NCBI RefSeq assembly: GCF_001699815.1
Contig: NZ_MCGB01000029.1
Location: forward strand, 25,794 to 89,793
DNA length: 64,000 nt
Source: Ralstonia pickettii
GTDB taxonomy: Bacteria; Pseudomonadota; Gammaproteobacteria; Burkholderiales; Burkholderiaceae
Direction: 5' to 3'
How positions within the stretch are numbered: position 1 is the stretch's first letter; the number at the start of each line of letters is the position of its first letter. Under the pieces are notes generated by a model that had not been told where the DNA came from, made no database searches, and was given only the letters and a program-made list of their open reading frames with translations. Shown in pieces: positions 1 to 9,136 of the stretch. A program made the translations under genes and the position numbers.

Positions 1-990
1 GTGGCCGCGAGCCTGATTCCGGTCACGAAGCGCCTGCGTTTCCTGGTGGCGGTGCGCCCCGGGTTGATGGCGCCCACGCTGGCTGCCCGCATGGCCGCCA
101 CGTACGACCGTCTGTCGAATGGCCGCTTGCTGGTGAACCTTGTCACGGGTGGCGATCCTGCAGAGCTGGCCGGCGATGGCCTGTTCCTGGATCACGCGCA
201 ACGCTACGAGGCCTCGGAAGAGTTCATCCGCATCTGGCGTGAAACGCTGGCGGCAAGCCACGAAGGTGCAGCGCTGGACTACACCGGCAAGCACCTCAGC
301 GTGAAGGGCGCGAAGGTACTGTATCCGCCCGTGCAGCGGCCGCATCCGCCCGTGTATTTCGGTGGGTCGTCGGAAGCGGCGCACGAGCTGGCTGCGGAAC
401 AGGTCGACTCGTATCTCACCTGGGGCGAACCGCCTGCCGCCGTGGCCGAAAAGATTGCCGACGTGCGTGCGCGCGCTGCCAAGCATGGCCGCACCGTGCG
501 CTTCGGTATCCGCCTGCACGTGATCGTGCGCGAGACGGAAGACGAAGCCTGGGCGGCCGCCGACAAGCTCATCAGCAAGCTCGACGACGACACCGTGGCC
601 CGTGCGCAAGAGGCTTTCCGCAAGATGGATTCGGCCGGCCAGCAACGCATGGCCGCGCTGCATGCCAACGGCGTCAAGCGCACGCGCGCCGATCTGGAGA
701 TCAGCCCGAACCTGTGGGCCGGCGTGGGTCTGGTGCGCGGTGGTGCCGGCACGGCGCTCGTGGGCGATCCGCAAACCGTGGCCGCGCGCATGAAGGAATA
801 CGCCGATCTGGGGATCGATACGTTCGTGCTGTCCGGCTATCCGCATCTGGAAGAGGCCTATCGGTTTGCCGAACTGGTGTTCCCGCTGCTGCCGCGCTCG
901 GTGCGCGACAAGCTGCCGGGCAACGTGCTGAACGGCCCGTTTGGCGAAGTGATCGCCACCGGTATCGTGCCGCGCGTGGCGGCAAGCTGA
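1..990 (+). CDS. ssuD: FMNH2-dependent alkanesulfonate monooxygenase, 5' end missing
   Basis: SsuD cleaves alkanesulfonates to an aldehyde and sulfite using O2 and FMNH2 from a partner reductase, giving sulfur when sulfate is scarce. 329 residues are visible against roughly 390 for the family, and the reading frame is open to the left edge, so about 60 N-terminal residues lie outside the window and the first GTG is internal. Family-like stretches are [15 protein letters not shown] near residue 46 and [15 protein letters not shown] near residue 119, typical of the luciferase-like TIM-barrel group. The stop at 988-990 lies 18 bases before ssuC, which fits the usual ssu operon. Cytoplasmic. Confidence 0.95.
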   Translation: MAASLIPVTKRLRFLVAVRPGLMAPTLAARMAATYDRLSNGRLLVNLVTGGDPAELAGDGLFLDHAQRYEASEEFIRIWRETLAASHEGAALDYTGKHLSVKGAKVLYPPVQRPHPPVYFGGSSEAAHELAAEQVDSYLTWGEPPAAVAEKIADVRARAAKHGRTVRFGIRLHVIVRETEDEAWAAADKLISKLDDDTVARAQEAFRKMDSAGQQRMAALHANGVKRTRADLEISPNLWAGVGLVRGGAGTALVGDPQTVAARMKEYADLGIDTFVLSGYPHLEEAYRFAELVFPLLPRSVRDKLPGNVLNGPFGEVIATGIVPRVAAS

Positions 991-1008
991 GCCGAAAGGA
1001 GCAGGGCA

Positions 1009-1821
1009 ATGGCATCCCAATCCAAACCGAAACCGAAGGCAAACACCTTCCTGCGTACCGCCCGGCAACGATTGGCGCCGTGGATCGTGCCGCTTGTGCT
1101 GCTGGTGCTGTGGCAGGCCTCTGCCCAATGGGGCTGGCTGTCGAACCGCATCCTGCCGGCACCTCTGGACGTGGCGAAATCCGCCGTTGCGCTGGCGCGC
1201 TCTGGCGAGCTGTGGACCCACGTGGCCGTGAGCACCTGGCGCGCGCTGCTGGGCTTTGTAATCGGCGGCTCGCTGGGTCTGGCGCTGGGGCTGCTGACCG
1301 GCACCTTCCGCACAGCCGAGACGCTGCTCGACACCACGCTGCAGATGGTCCGCAACATCCCGGTGCTGGCGTTGATTCCGCTGGTGATCCTGTGGTTCGG
1401 CATCGATGAATCGGCCAAGCTGTTCCTGGTATCGCTGGGCGTGTTCTTCCCGATTTATCTGAACACGTATCACGGCATCCGCTCTGTCGACCCTGCCCTG
1501 GTGGAGATGGCCCGCAGCTACGGCCTGTCGCGTGCGCAGTTGTATCGGGAGGTGATCCTGCCCGGTGCGCTGCCGCAGATCCTGGTGGGCGTGCGTTTCT
1601 CGCTCGGCCTGATGTGGGTGACGCTGATCGTGGCGGAGACGGTGTCTGCGCAGGCCGGCATCGGCTACATGACGATGAATGCGCGCGAGTTCCTGCAGAC
1701 CGATGTGGTGCTGCTGGGCATCCTGCTGTATGCGCTGCTCGGCAAGCTGGCGGATTGGTTGTCGCGCGGGCTGGAACGTTACTGGCTGCGCTGGCACCCT
1801 GGGTATCAAGCGGCGGCCTGA
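1009..1821 (+). CDS. ssuC: Sulfonate ABC transporter permease
   Basis: This is the inner-membrane channel of the sulfonate importer SsuABC. The 270-residue product has a hydrophobic first segment near residues 27-45 and about five further membrane segments of the binding-protein-dependent permease fold. The cytoplasmic coupling loop with the EAA-type pattern (EMARSYGLS, then LPGALPQI) sits at about 165-190, where it would dock on SsuB. The start at 1009 is preceded by AAAGGA at 995-1000. It lies between ssuD and ssuB, and the substrate-binding protein SsuA would be upstream, outside the window. The family also transports taurine or aliphatic nitriles, but the ssuD neighbour argues for sulfonates. 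Confidence 0.95.
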   Translation: MASQSKPKPKANTFLRTARQRLAPWIVPLVLLVLWQASAQWGWLSNRILPAPLDVAKSAVALARSGELWTHVAVSTWRALLGFVIGGSLGLALGLLTGTFRTAETLLDTTLQMVRNIPVLALIPLVILWFGIDESAKLFLVSLGVFFPIYLNTYHGIRSVDPALVEMARSYGLSRAQLYREVILPGALPQILVGVRFSLGLMWVTLIVAETVSAQAGIGYMTMNAREFLQTDVVLLGILLYALLGKLADWLSRGLERYWLRWHPGYQAAA

Positions 1822-1840
1822 GGCTGAATTGGAGAGACGC

Positions 1841-2680
1841 ATGCAAAGCAATGCCACTGAACACGCCGCGCTGGCCGGCACCGCCCTGCACATCGAACAC
1901 GTCGTCAAACGCTACGGCGATCGTGAAGTGCTGCATGGCATCGATCTGGACATCACGCCGGGCGAGTTTGTCGTCATCGTTGGCCGCAGCGGCTGCGGCA
2001 AGAGCACGCTACTGCGATTGATTGCCGGGCTGGAAGGCATTGACGACGGCCACCTGCGTCGCGACGGTGAAGCAGAAGACGGCCTGCATGACGATGCCCG
2101 CGTGATGTTCCAGGACGCCCGTCTGTTGCCGTGGAAGAAGGTGCTCGACAACGTCGCGCTGGGCTTGCCGAAAACGCAGCGTGCGCAAGCCGCTGAAGTG
2201 CTTGCGCAAGTCGGACTGGCCGAGCGGGCAGGGGAATGGCCGGCACGCCTGTCAGGCGGACAGCGCCAGCGCGTGGCATTGGCGCGTGCGCTGGTGCATC
2301 GACCGCGCTTGCTGCTGCTGGATGAGCCGCTGGGCGCGCTTGATGCGCTCACCCGCATCGACATGCAGAACCTTATCGAAGGCCTGTGGCAGCGCCTGGG
2401 CTTTACGGCCGTGCTCGTCACGCACGACGTGGCCGAGGCGGTGGCGCTCGCCGACCGTGTGGTGCTGATCGAAGACGGCCGCATCACACTCGATGAACGC
2501 ATTGATCTGCCGCGTCCGCGCCATCGTGGTTCGCCCGCGTTTGCGCGGCTGGAGGAATCCATCCTCAACCGTGTGATGCAGCGCAAGATCGATCCGAATG
2601 AAGTGACCGATGTGCGTTCGCACACGGCGTGGGCATCACCCTTTGACGTGTCCGCCACATCCGTGCGCTGGGCCGTGTAA
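1841..2680 (+). CDS. ssuB: Sulfonate ABC transporter ATP-binding protein
   Basis: SsuB is the ATPase that powers SsuC. The 279-residue protein shows Walker [10 protein letters not shown] at about residue 47, the ABC signature LSGGQRQR at about 136, Walker B LLLLDEP at about 157 and a switch histidine in VTHDVAEA. I chose the ATG at 1841 because GGAGAG at 1831-1836 is well placed and because the upstream extension of the frame overlaps ssuC. The region between Walker A and the Q-loop is short and acidic ([14 protein letters not shown]), as in other SsuB proteins of this group. The next gene follows after 70 bases. Cytoplasmic face of the membrane. Confidence 0.95.
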   Translation: MQSNATEHAALAGTALHIEHVVKRYGDREVLHGIDLDITPGEFVVIVGRSGCGKSTLLRLIAGLEGIDDGHLRRDGEAEDGLHDDARVMFQDARLLPWKKVLDNVALGLPKTQRAQAAEVLAQVGLAERAGEWPARLSGGQRQRVALARALVHRPRLLLLDEPLGALDALTRIDMQNLIEGLWQRLGFTAVLVTHDVAEAVALADRVVLIEDGRITLDERIDLPRPRHRGSPAFARLEESILNRVMQRKIDPNEVTDVRSHTAWASPFDVSATSVRWAV

Positions 2681-2750
2681 GGCGCTGCAAACCTTTCTCC
2701 TGAAAACATTCATTGGCACGTAGTGCCGTTGTCATCTAAGAAGGATCATC

Positions 2751-2966
2751 ATGAGCATCCAAGCGATTAACGTACGCAACCAGTTTCGCGGGCAGATCAA
2801 GGAGATCATCCGGGGCGACGTGCTCTCGGAGATCGACGTGGAGACGCCGGCCGGCATCGTCACCTCGGTCATCACCACGCGCTCGGTCGACAGCCTTGGC
2901 CTGAAGATCGGCAGCGAAGTGGTTGCGCTGGTGAAGGCGACTGAAGTATCGATCGCCAAACTGTAA
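2751..2966 (+). CDS. Molbindin-like TOBE-domain protein
   Basis: The 71-residue product is a single TOBE/Mop domain, the fold of molbindins that bind oxyanions such as molybdate in small cytoplasmic oligomers. The sequence starts ..IQAINVRNQFRGQIKEI, then SEIDVETPAG, and ends with the EVVALVKATEVSI strand common to this family. An AGAAGGA ribosome site precedes the ATG at 2751. It sits inside the sulfonate operon, 70 bases after ssuB and 40 before the next gene. A link to sulfur metabolism through an oxyanion is possible but is inference. It could equally be a molybdate store unrelated to its neighbours. Confidence 0.85.
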   Translation: MSIQAINVRNQFRGQIKEIIRGDVLSEIDVETPAGIVTSVITTRSVDSLGLKIGSEVVALVKATEVSIAKL

Positions 2967-3006
2967 GGATGGGGAGGAGACGGCGACCCAACAAGGAGCC
3001 TCACCC

Positions 3007-3891
3007 ATGAGCCTGATGCACACCACAGCACTCGCACAATTTCTCGGCACGCTGCCGAGCGCCCCGACGCCGGACCGCCAGTTGTGGCGCGACGCCGCCG
3101 GCCGCGTGCAGGGCCAGTTCTTCCACTGCGCGCTGACCAGCCTGTTTGAACCGGTCTGGCAACTGGCTGCCGATGGCGCGCTGGCGCCCGCCGGCCACGA
3201 AGCGCTGATGCGCACGTGGACGCGCGACGGCGATCTGGGCCTGAACCCGTGGAAGGTGTTTTCGCTGGCGTCGGATGACGGCACGCTGGTCGAACTGGAC
3301 CGCCTGTGCCGGCTGGTGCATACGCTCAACTATTTTTCCCGCACCGATGCGCGGCGGCTGGTCGTCAATGTGCATGGCCGGTTGCTGGCGGCGGTGGCGG
3401 CCGATCATGGCAAGGCGTTTCACCGTGCGGTGACGGCGCTTGGGCTGCATCCCGAGCAGTTCGTCATCCAGGTGCCGTCCACGGCCAATGACGATCTGGG
3501 GCTGCTGCTGTTCGTGGTGGACAACTATCGGCGCAACGGTTTTGCTGTGGCGGTGCAGGCATCGGACCCGGCGGAAGCCGGCGCGCTGCTCGTGCATGCC
3601 CGGCCCGCCTATCTGAAGCTCGATGCACGGCGCGACTGGCGTACACGAAACGTGGTGTCGCTGGCCGATTCCGCACGGGAGTTGGGCGTGACGCTGGCCT
3701 TGCGGCGGTGCGAACGCCCGAGCGACCTGGAGCTGGCCCGCGCTGCCGGTATCGCCTATGTGCAGGGCAGCATCCTGCCCGGCGCGGAGCCCGAGCCGGA
3801 CGCTGTGCCCACGCCACTGGTGGTACCGATGGCGCAGGCGCCGCTGGTGCAACAGCAGCAGTGCGCCGCCGGCCTTTCTCTGACGCAATGA
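3007..3891 (+). CDS. Degenerate EAL-domain protein
   Basis: The protein (294 residues) can be aligned by eye with EAL-type cyclic-di-GMP phosphodiesterases but has lost most of the active site. Kept features are the EAL signature in GHEALMR at about residue 64, the asparagine region LVVNVHGRLL near 120 and the late QG in YVQGSILPG near 255. Changed features are the glutamate strand, which reads VIQVPS, the DDFG metal-binding loop, which reads VQASDP, and the EGVE strand, which reads LRRCERP. It is therefore unlikely to hydrolyse cyclic-di-GMP and may bind it or act as a protein partner. It is co-directional with ssuB and the TOBE gene. The C-terminal 30 residues are proline- and glutamine-rich. 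Confidence 0.8.
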   Translation: MSLMHTTALAQFLGTLPSAPTPDRQLWRDAAGRVQGQFFHCALTSLFEPVWQLAADGALAPAGHEALMRTWTRDGDLGLNPWKVFSLASDDGTLVELDRLCRLVHTLNYFSRTDARRLVVNVHGRLLAAVAADHGKAFHRAVTALGLHPEQFVIQVPSTANDDLGLLLFVVDNYRRNGFAVAVQASDPAEAGALLVHARPAYLKLDARRDWRTRNVVSLADSARELGVTLALRRCERPSDLELARAAGIAYVQGSILPGAEPEPDAVPTPLVVPMAQAPLVQQQQCAAGLSLTQ

Positions 3892-3901
3892 GCACGACCC
3901 C

Positions 3902-4576
3902 ATGGCACGCAGCGCACCCGCAACCGCATCGGACGCACCCGCCTGGCAGTGGCCGGCAGACGCCGTCATCCTGACCGTTCCCGGCTTGCATGGCAGCGGC
4001 CCTGGCCACTGGCAGACGCGCTGGGAGCAGCGCTTTCCGGCGTGGCGGCGCGTGGTGCAGACGGATTGGTCAACGCCGGACCTGCCACGCTGGTCTGCCC
4101 GTGTGGGCGAAGCGGTGCATGCGGCGGTTGCCGAGCGTGCGCCAACCCGCAGCAGGCGCCCTGTGATTCTGGTGGCGCATAGCTTCGGCTGCCTGGCGTC
4201 GCTGCACTGGGCGGCTCAGACCAAGGAGGCCGTGGCTGCGGTGCTGCTCGTCGCGCCGGCCGATCCGGACAAATTCGGTGTGCGGGATCTGCTCCCGGCG
4301 CGCGCCTTGCCGTTCCCGGCCACGCTGGTCGCCAGTCGCAACGACCCCTGGATGCCGCAAGGCAACGCCATCGACTGGAGCGCGCGCTGGGGCGCCGAAT
4401 TCATTGACGCAGGCGAGGCGGGCCATATCAACGCCGATTCCAACCTCGGCGAATGGGAAGCCGGCCTGGTCTTGCTCGACCGCCTGATCGGCCGCGCAAG
4501 TGCGCAAGACACCACGCGCGATGGCGCCGACTGGCAGGCGCAGTGGGATGTCTTACCGAGCACCCCTTATATCTAA
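3902..4576 (+). CDS. RBBP9/YdeN-type alpha/beta hydrolase
   Basis: A 224-residue serine hydrolase of the RBBP9/YdeN family. The nucleophile serine is in VAHSFGC near residue 92, the acid in SRNDPW near 149 and the histidine in AGHIN near 173. The N-terminal strand VPGLHGSGPGHWQ forms the oxyanion region typical of the family. The substrate is unknown. It starts 10 bases after the EAL-like gene and is the last gene before the sulfate-transport operon, so it is probably co-transcribed with ssuDCB. No signal peptide is seen, so it is likely cytoplasmic. Confidence 0.85.
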   Translation: MARSAPATASDAPAWQWPADAVILTVPGLHGSGPGHWQTRWEQRFPAWRRVVQTDWSTPDLPRWSARVGEAVHAAVAERAPTRSRRPVILVAHSFGCLASLHWAAQTKEAVAAVLLVAPADPDKFGVRDLLPARALPFPATLVASRNDPWMPQGNAIDWSARWGAEFIDAGEAGHINADSNLGEWEAGLVLLDRLIGRASAQDTTRDGADWQAQWDVLPSTPYI

Positions 4577-4650
4577 AACGATGATGCACATGCGCAAATA
4601 TTCGTTTTCGTCATAAGAACAGTCCGCCACAATTGGTTCATCTGCATATC

Positions 4651-4681
4651 GGCCGCAGTGTTTTGCTCTGCGGCCATTTTT
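4651..4681 (+). terminator. Hairpin with T-run in the leader of cysT
   Basis: GGCCGCAG at 4651-4658 pairs perfectly with CTGCGGCC at 4668-4675 over a nine-base loop and is followed by ATTTTTAT, the form of an intrinsic terminator. It ends about 13 bases before the chosen cysT start. It could end the ssu operon transcript, but any cysT promoter must lie upstream of it, so it may act as an attenuator. Confidence 0.65.
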
Positions 4682-4693
4682 ATCGGTGCGCTG

Positions 4694-5608
4694 ATGAGCC
4701 TGCCTTCCGCGTTTTTTTCGTCCAAGCGGCGTAAGCCCGCCAACGTGCTGCCCGGCTTCGGGCTGGCGCTGGGCTTTTCGCTTCTGTACCTCGCGCTGAT
4801 CGTCCTGATCCCGCTGTCGGCAACCGTCCTCAAGACGTTCACCATGACGTGGGATGCGTTCTGGACCACCGTCACCGCGCCGCGCGTGGTGGCGTCGTAC
4901 AAGCTGACCTTTGGCGCCTCGCTGATCGCTGCGGTGATCAACCTCGTGTTCGGGCTGATCGTGGCGTGGGTGCTGGTGCGCTATCGCTTTCCGGGCAAGC
5001 GGTTGATCGACGCGCTGGTGGATCTGCCTTTTGCGCTGCCGACGGCCGTGGCTGGTATCGCGCTCACCGCGTTGTATGCGCCGAATGGCTGGATCGGCTC
5101 GCGGCTGGAGCCGCTGGGGCTGAAGGTGGCGTTCACGCCGCTGGGCATCGTGGTGGCGCTCACGTTCATCGGCTTGCCGTTTGTCGTGCGCACGGTGCAG
5201 CCGGTGCTGGAAGATCTGGAGACCGAACTGGAAGAGGCGGCTGCCAGCCTGGGTGCCACGCGCTGGCAGACCTTCATTCGCGTGATCCTGCCGACCTTGC
5301 TGCCTGCATTGCTGACCGGTTTCGCGCTGGCGTTTGCGCGGGCCACGGGCGAGTACGGCTCGGTCATCTTCATCGCCGGCAACATGCCGATGGTCTCCGA
5401 GATCACGCCGCTGATGATCTATTCCAAGCTGGAGCAGTTCGACTACGCGGGCGCCACGGCCATTGCCGTCGTCATGCTCGGCATCTCGTTCACGCTGTTG
5501 CTGGTGATCAACCTGCTGCAGGCCTGGACGCGCCGCCGCGGCAATCGCAACGACACCATCGAGCGCGCCCCTGAACCTTCGACCGCCCACGCGGCAGCTG
5601 GAGCCTGA
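4694..5608 (+). CDS. cysT: Sulfate/thiosulfate ABC transporter permease CysT
   Basis: First membrane subunit of the sulfate/thiosulfate importer. With the ATG at 4694 it has 304 residues and about six membrane segments, close to the family's 275-300. The EAA coupling loop ([15 protein letters not shown]) lies near residue 180 and [17 protein letters not shown] near 80 is typical of CysT. An in-frame GTG at 4658 would add 12 residues but would place coding sequence inside the terminator hairpin, so I reject it. The ribosome site before 4694 is weak. cysW begins one base after the stop. No sulfate-binding protein gene is adjacent in the window. CysB control is expected from the family. Confidence 0.93.
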   Translation: MSLPSAFFSSKRRKPANVLPGFGLALGFSLLYLALIVLIPLSATVLKTFTMTWDAFWTTVTAPRVVASYKLTFGASLIAAVINLVFGLIVAWVLVRYRFPGKRLIDALVDLPFALPTAVAGIALTALYAPNGWIGSRLEPLGLKVAFTPLGIVVALTFIGLPFVVRTVQPVLEDLETELEEAAASLGATRWQTFIRVILPTLLPALLTGFALAFARATGEYGSVIFIAGNMPMVSEITPLMIYSKLEQFDYAGATAIAVVMLGISFTLLLVINLLQAWTRRRGNRNDTIERAPEPSTAHAAAGA

Positions 5609-5609
5609 C

Positions 5610-6590
5610 ATGGCCGGTACTGTTTCCCGTCAACTTGGTCAGGCGCCCGCTGTTGGCCGCCGTGGGGCCACCGCAGAATCCGCTTGGGTGCGCGCCACGC
5701 TGATCCTCATATCGTTCGTGTTCCTGGCGCTGTTCCTGTTCGTGCCGCTGGCGAGCGTGTTCTACGAGGCGTTCAAGAAAGGCATCGACGTCTACCTTGA
5801 AGCGCTGATCGAGCCCGATGCGCTGTCCGCGATTTACCTGACACTGACGGTCGCGGCGATTGCGGTGCCGCTGAACGTGGTGTTTGGCGTAGCCGCGGCG
5901 TGGGCGATCGCCAAGTTCGAGTTTCGCGGCAAGAACCTGCTGCTCACGCTGATCGACTTGCCGTTCTCGGTATCGCCCGTCATTGCCGGCCTGATCTACG
6001 TGCTGCTGTTCGGCGCGCAGGGCTGGTTCGGGCCTTACCTGTCCGACCACGACTTCAAGGTCATCTTTGCTGTGCCGGGCATCGTGCTGGCCACGGTGTT
6101 CGTCACGTTTCCGTTTGTGGCGCGCGAGCTGATTCCGCTCATGCAGGCGCAGGGCAGCGAAGAGGAAGAGGCCGCCATCGTGCTCGGCGCCTCGGGCTGG
6201 CAGACGTTCTTTCGCGTGACGCTGCCGAACATCAAGTGGGGCCTGTTGTACGGCGTGATCCTCTGCAACGCGCGGGCGATGGGCGAGTTTGGCGCGGTGT
6301 CGGTGGTGTCTGGCCACATTCGCGGGCTGACCAACACGATGCCGCTGCACGTGGAAATTCTCTACAACGAATACAACTTTGCGGCCGCGTTTGCCGTGGC
6401 GTCGTTGCTGACGTTGCTGGCGCTTGTGACGCTGGCACTGAAGACGCTGGTCGAATGGCGCAGCCGCCGCGAGCTGGCAGACGCAGATGCCGGCGTGGGC
6501 GAGGGGCCGGGCCAGCGCGTTACGCAACAAACACCGATTTCGAATTCGCACGTCGCCGTGCAATCTCCGCTCGAAGGGAGCGCAGCATGA
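5610..6590 (+). CDS. cysW: Sulfate/thiosulfate ABC transporter permease CysW
   Basis: Second membrane subunit of the sulfate importer, pairing with CysT. The 326-residue product has a hydrophilic N-terminus, a first membrane segment near residues 31-50 ([18 protein letters not shown]) and the EAA loop [18 protein letters not shown] near 180-197. It is somewhat longer than the E. coli protein because of extra residues at both ends. The start is one base after the cysT stop and the stop overlaps the cysA start in an ATGA arrangement, so translation is probably coupled through cysTWA. Confidence 0.94.
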   Translation: MAGTVSRQLGQAPAVGRRGATAESAWVRATLILISFVFLALFLFVPLASVFYEAFKKGIDVYLEALIEPDALSAIYLTLTVAAIAVPLNVVFGVAAAWAIAKFEFRGKNLLLTLIDLPFSVSPVIAGLIYVLLFGAQGWFGPYLSDHDFKVIFAVPGIVLATVFVTFPFVARELIPLMQAQGSEEEEAAIVLGASGWQTFFRVTLPNIKWGLLYGVILCNARAMGEFGAVSVVSGHIRGLTNTMPLHVEILYNEYNFAAAFAVASLLTLLALVTLALKTLVEWRSRRELADADAGVGEGPGQRVTQQTPISNSHVAVQSPLEGSAA

Positions 6591-7696
6591 GCATCCAGGT
6601 TCAACACATCACCAAGCGCTTTGGCAACTTCGTTGCCCTCGACGATGTTTCGCTCGACTTCAAGCAGGGCGAACTGACCGCGCTGCTGGGCCCGTCGGGC
6701 TGCGGCAAGACCACGCTGCTGCGCATCATTGCGGGGCTGGAGCATGCGGATTCGGGCAGCATTCATCTGAACGGCGAAGACGCATCGGACCAGCATGTGC
6801 GCGAGCGCCAGGTCGGCTTCGTGTTCCAGCATTACGCGCTGTTCAAGCACATGACGGTGTTCGAGAACGTGGCCTTCGGCCTGCGTGTGAAACCGCGTGC
6901 GCAGCGGCCGAGCGAAGCGCAGATCCGAGCGAAGGTGAAGGAACTGCTGGAACTCGTGCAGCTGGATTGGCTGGCCGATCGTTACCCGCCGCAACTGTCG
7001 GGCGGACAGCGCCAGCGGATTGCCCTGGCGCGTGCGCTGGCGGTGGAACCTCGCGTGCTGCTGCTCGACGAGCCTTTCGGCGCGCTCGATGCGAAAGTCC
7101 GCAAGGAACTGCGCCGGTGGCTGCGCCGCCTGCACGACGATCTGCATGTCACGAGCTTGTTCGTCACGCACGACCAGGAGGAAGCGCTGGAAGTGGCCGA
7201 CAACGTGGTGCTGATGAACCGTGGCCAGGTGGAGCAGGTGGGCAGCCCCGGCGCCGTCTACAACACCCCGGCCACGCCGTTCGTCTACGGCTTCCTCGGC
7301 AACGTCAATCTGTTCCACGGCCGCCTGGAAGAAGGCGAGAGCGGCAGCGTGCTGCACGTGGGCGATTCGGCCATCGCCGTGCCGTCAGGCGGTGTTGATT
7401 CGTCCCGCGCCGATCAGGCGGTGGCCTTCGTGCGCCCGCACGAGATCGACCTGGAGCGCTATGCGCCGGGCGCCGAGGGCATTCCCGTGACGCTGCGCCG
7501 TGCGCTCACGCTGGGCGCCATCGCGCAGCTTGAGCTGGAGCGCGAAGATACCGACGACATCATCGAAGTCTCCCTGCCCATCGAGCGCTTCCGCGCCGAG
7601 GGCTTCCGTGAAGGCGAAACGCTGGTGGTGCGCCCGCGCGCGATCCGCGTGTTCGCGCAAGGCAATGCACGGCCCGTCGCGCAAGCCGCCGTGTAA
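6587..7696 (+). CDS. cysA: Sulfate/thiosulfate import ATP-binding protein CysA
   Basis: ATPase of the sulfate importer, 369 residues. Walker [10 protein letters not shown] is near residue 36, the signature LSGGQRQR near 136, Walker B VLLLDEP near 157 and the switch histidine in VTHDQEEA near 190. The remaining C-terminal 130 residues form the TOBE-like regulatory domain of CysA ([12 protein letters not shown]). I chose the ATG at 6587, overlapping the cysW stop, because the sequence from there ([18 protein letters not shown]) is the normal N-terminus. cysB follows after 40 bases. Confidence 0.95.
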   Translation: MSIQVQHITKRFGNFVALDDVSLDFKQGELTALLGPSGCGKTTLLRIIAGLEHADSGSIHLNGEDASDQHVRERQVGFVFQHYALFKHMTVFENVAFGLRVKPRAQRPSEAQIRAKVKELLELVQLDWLADRYPPQLSGGQRQRIALARALAVEPRVLLLDEPFGALDAKVRKELRRWLRRLHDDLHVTSLFVTHDQEEALEVADNVVLMNRGQVEQVGSPGAVYNTPATPFVYGFLGNVNLFHGRLEEGESGSVLHVGDSAIAVPSGGVDSSRADQAVAFVRPHEIDLERYAPGAEGIPVTLRRALTLGAIAQLELEREDTDDIIEVSLPIERFRAEGFREGETLVVRPRAIRVFAQGNARPVAQAAV

Positions 7697-7736
7697 CACG
7701 CCGCTCCGACGACAACCAATACGAGAGGACACGAGC

Positions 7737-8696
7737 ATGAACTTCCAACAACTGCGTTCCATCCGTGAGGCGGTGCGCCGCCAGTTCAACCTGACTGAAG
7801 TCGCCAACGCGCTGTACACGTCGCAGCCCGGCGTGTCGCGCCAGATTCGCGAGCTGGAGGATGAACTGGGCGTGGAGATTTTCGAGCGCTATGGCAAGCG
7901 CCTGACGGGCCTGACCGAGCCGGGCCGCGAGATCGTCCGCATTGTCGAGCGGTTGTTGCTGGAAGCGGAAAACCTGCGCCAGGCCGGCGAGGAATTCTCG
8001 GGCCGACAATCCGGCCGCCTGACCGTGGCGACGACGCACACGCAAGCGCGCTATGCGCTGCCCAAGGTGGTGCAGTCGTTCCGCAAGGAGTATCCGCACG
8101 TCACGCTGGCGCTGCAGGAAGCGTCGCCTTCGCACATCGTCGAGCTGTTGCTGACAGGGCAGGCCGATATCGGCATCGCCACCGAGGCGGTGGCCAACGA
8201 GCCGGGGCTGACGTCGTTCGAGGCGTACCGCTGGCGCCACGTGCTGGTGGTCAGCCCGGACCATCCGCTGACCAAGAACCCGCTTCCCACGCTCGAAGAC
8301 GTGGCGCAGTATCCGCTCATCACGTACGACGCGGGCTTCACGGGCCGACGCAACATCGACGCGGCATTTGGCAGCGCCGGCCTGCATCCCGAGATCGTGC
8401 TGACCGCCATGGACGCCGACGTGATCAAGACCTATGTGGCGCTGGACGTGGGCGTGGGCATCATCGCGTCGATGGCGTATGACGGGCGCAAGGACGACAA
8501 CCTTGTCTGCATCGGCGCGGACCATCTGTTCGAGCCGAATACCACGCGTGTGGCGGTGCGCCGTGGCGCGTACCTGCGTGGCTATGCGCATGATTTCATC
8601 GGGATGTTCGCGCCGCATCTGTCGCGCGAAACGGTTGCCGAGGCGGTGGCTTCCACGGTGGTGACGCAATCCGCGCGGGAGGCGCTGGCGGCGTAA
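7737..8696 (+). CDS. cysB: LysR-type sulfur regulator CysB
   Basis: CysB activates sulfate-assimilation genes when O-acetylserine or N-acetylserine accumulates. The 319-residue product has the LysR winged helix at about residues 19-45 (LTEVANALYTSQPGVSRQ) and a periplasmic-binding-protein-like effector domain with TTHTQARYALPKVV at about 100, a hallmark of CysB/Cbl. The ATG at 7737 follows GAGAGGAC at 7723-7730. It sits directly downstream of cysTWA, so the regulator and its target are probably on one transcript. Cbl or SsuR are alternative names for close relatives, but position beside cysTWA favours CysB. Confidence 0.93.
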   Translation: MNFQQLRSIREAVRRQFNLTEVANALYTSQPGVSRQIRELEDELGVEIFERYGKRLTGLTEPGREIVRIVERLLLEAENLRQAGEEFSGRQSGRLTVATTHTQARYALPKVVQSFRKEYPHVTLALQEASPSHIVELLLTGQADIGIATEAVANEPGLTSFEAYRWRHVLVVSPDHPLTKNPLPTLEDVAQYPLITYDAGFTGRRNIDAAFGSAGLHPEIVLTAMDADVIKTYVALDVGVGIIASMAYDGRKDDNLVCIGADHLFEPNTTRVAVRRGAYLRGYAHDFIGMFAPHLSRETVAEAVASTVVTQSAREALAA

Positions 8697-8762
8697 TCGT
8701 CCCGCGCTCGGAGCCGGCTGCGCGCCGTTCATCCGTCCAATCGCACCATTCGTCGCATACGC

Positions 8763-8793
8763 ATGGCGCCTGCCCAGGCGCCATTCCTATACT
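8763..8793 (+). promoter_or_regulatory. Perfect inverted repeat upstream of a -10 box
   Basis: ATGGCGCCTG at 8763-8772 and CAGGCGCCAT at 8775-8784 form a perfect 10-bp palindrome with two bases between the arms. A -10-like TATACT lies at 8788-8793, 31 bases before the 2TM gene. The palindrome covers the place a -35 box would occupy, which suggests an operator. No T-run follows, so a terminator for cysB is less likely. Confidence 0.45.
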
Positions 8794-8824
8794 GCGGACA
8801 TCCTCGGCTCCACAAGAGACCGCC

Positions 8825-9136
8825 ATGTCCGCCGTGCCCTACACCCAAACTTCCGCAACCGTCGAGTCTGACGACGCTCTGCTGCGCCGCGCGCGCCACC
8901 GCGCGGGCGCGCGCCTGGGGTTCCGCATTCACCTGATGTCATTCATGGCTGTGAGCGCCGGGCTGGCGGCGATTGCGCTGTCGCGCGGCCAGCTCTGGTT
9001 TGTCTGGCCACTGTTGGGTTGGGGGTTGGGCCTGGCCGCGCACGGCCTCAGCCTGGCCTGGAGCCGGGGCAACGGCTACCAGCGCATGGTCGACCAGGAA
9101 CTCGCCCGTTTGCGCGAGCAGGCCGCCCGCCGGTGA
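8825..9136 (+). CDS. 2TM-domain membrane protein
   Basis: A 103-residue protein with a basic N-terminal segment (LLRRARHRAGARLGFRIHL), two membrane helices at about residues 36-55 and 58-80 and a short basic C-terminal tail. This matches the 2TM domain found next to LytS-type sensor kinases, where it may help sense envelope state; that role is not proven. Its stop overlaps the start of the kinase gene (TGATG at 9134-9138), so the two are probably translationally coupled. Confidence 0.8.
   Translation: MSAVPYTQTSATVESDDALLRRARHRAGARLGFRIHLMSFMAVSAGLAAIALSRGQLWFVWPLLGWGLGLAAHGLSLAWSRGNGYQRMVDQELARLREQAARR

Noticed and set aside
4658..4693. A GTG start for cysT at 4658.
   Set aside because: It would place the coding start inside a terminator hairpin and has no ribosome site.
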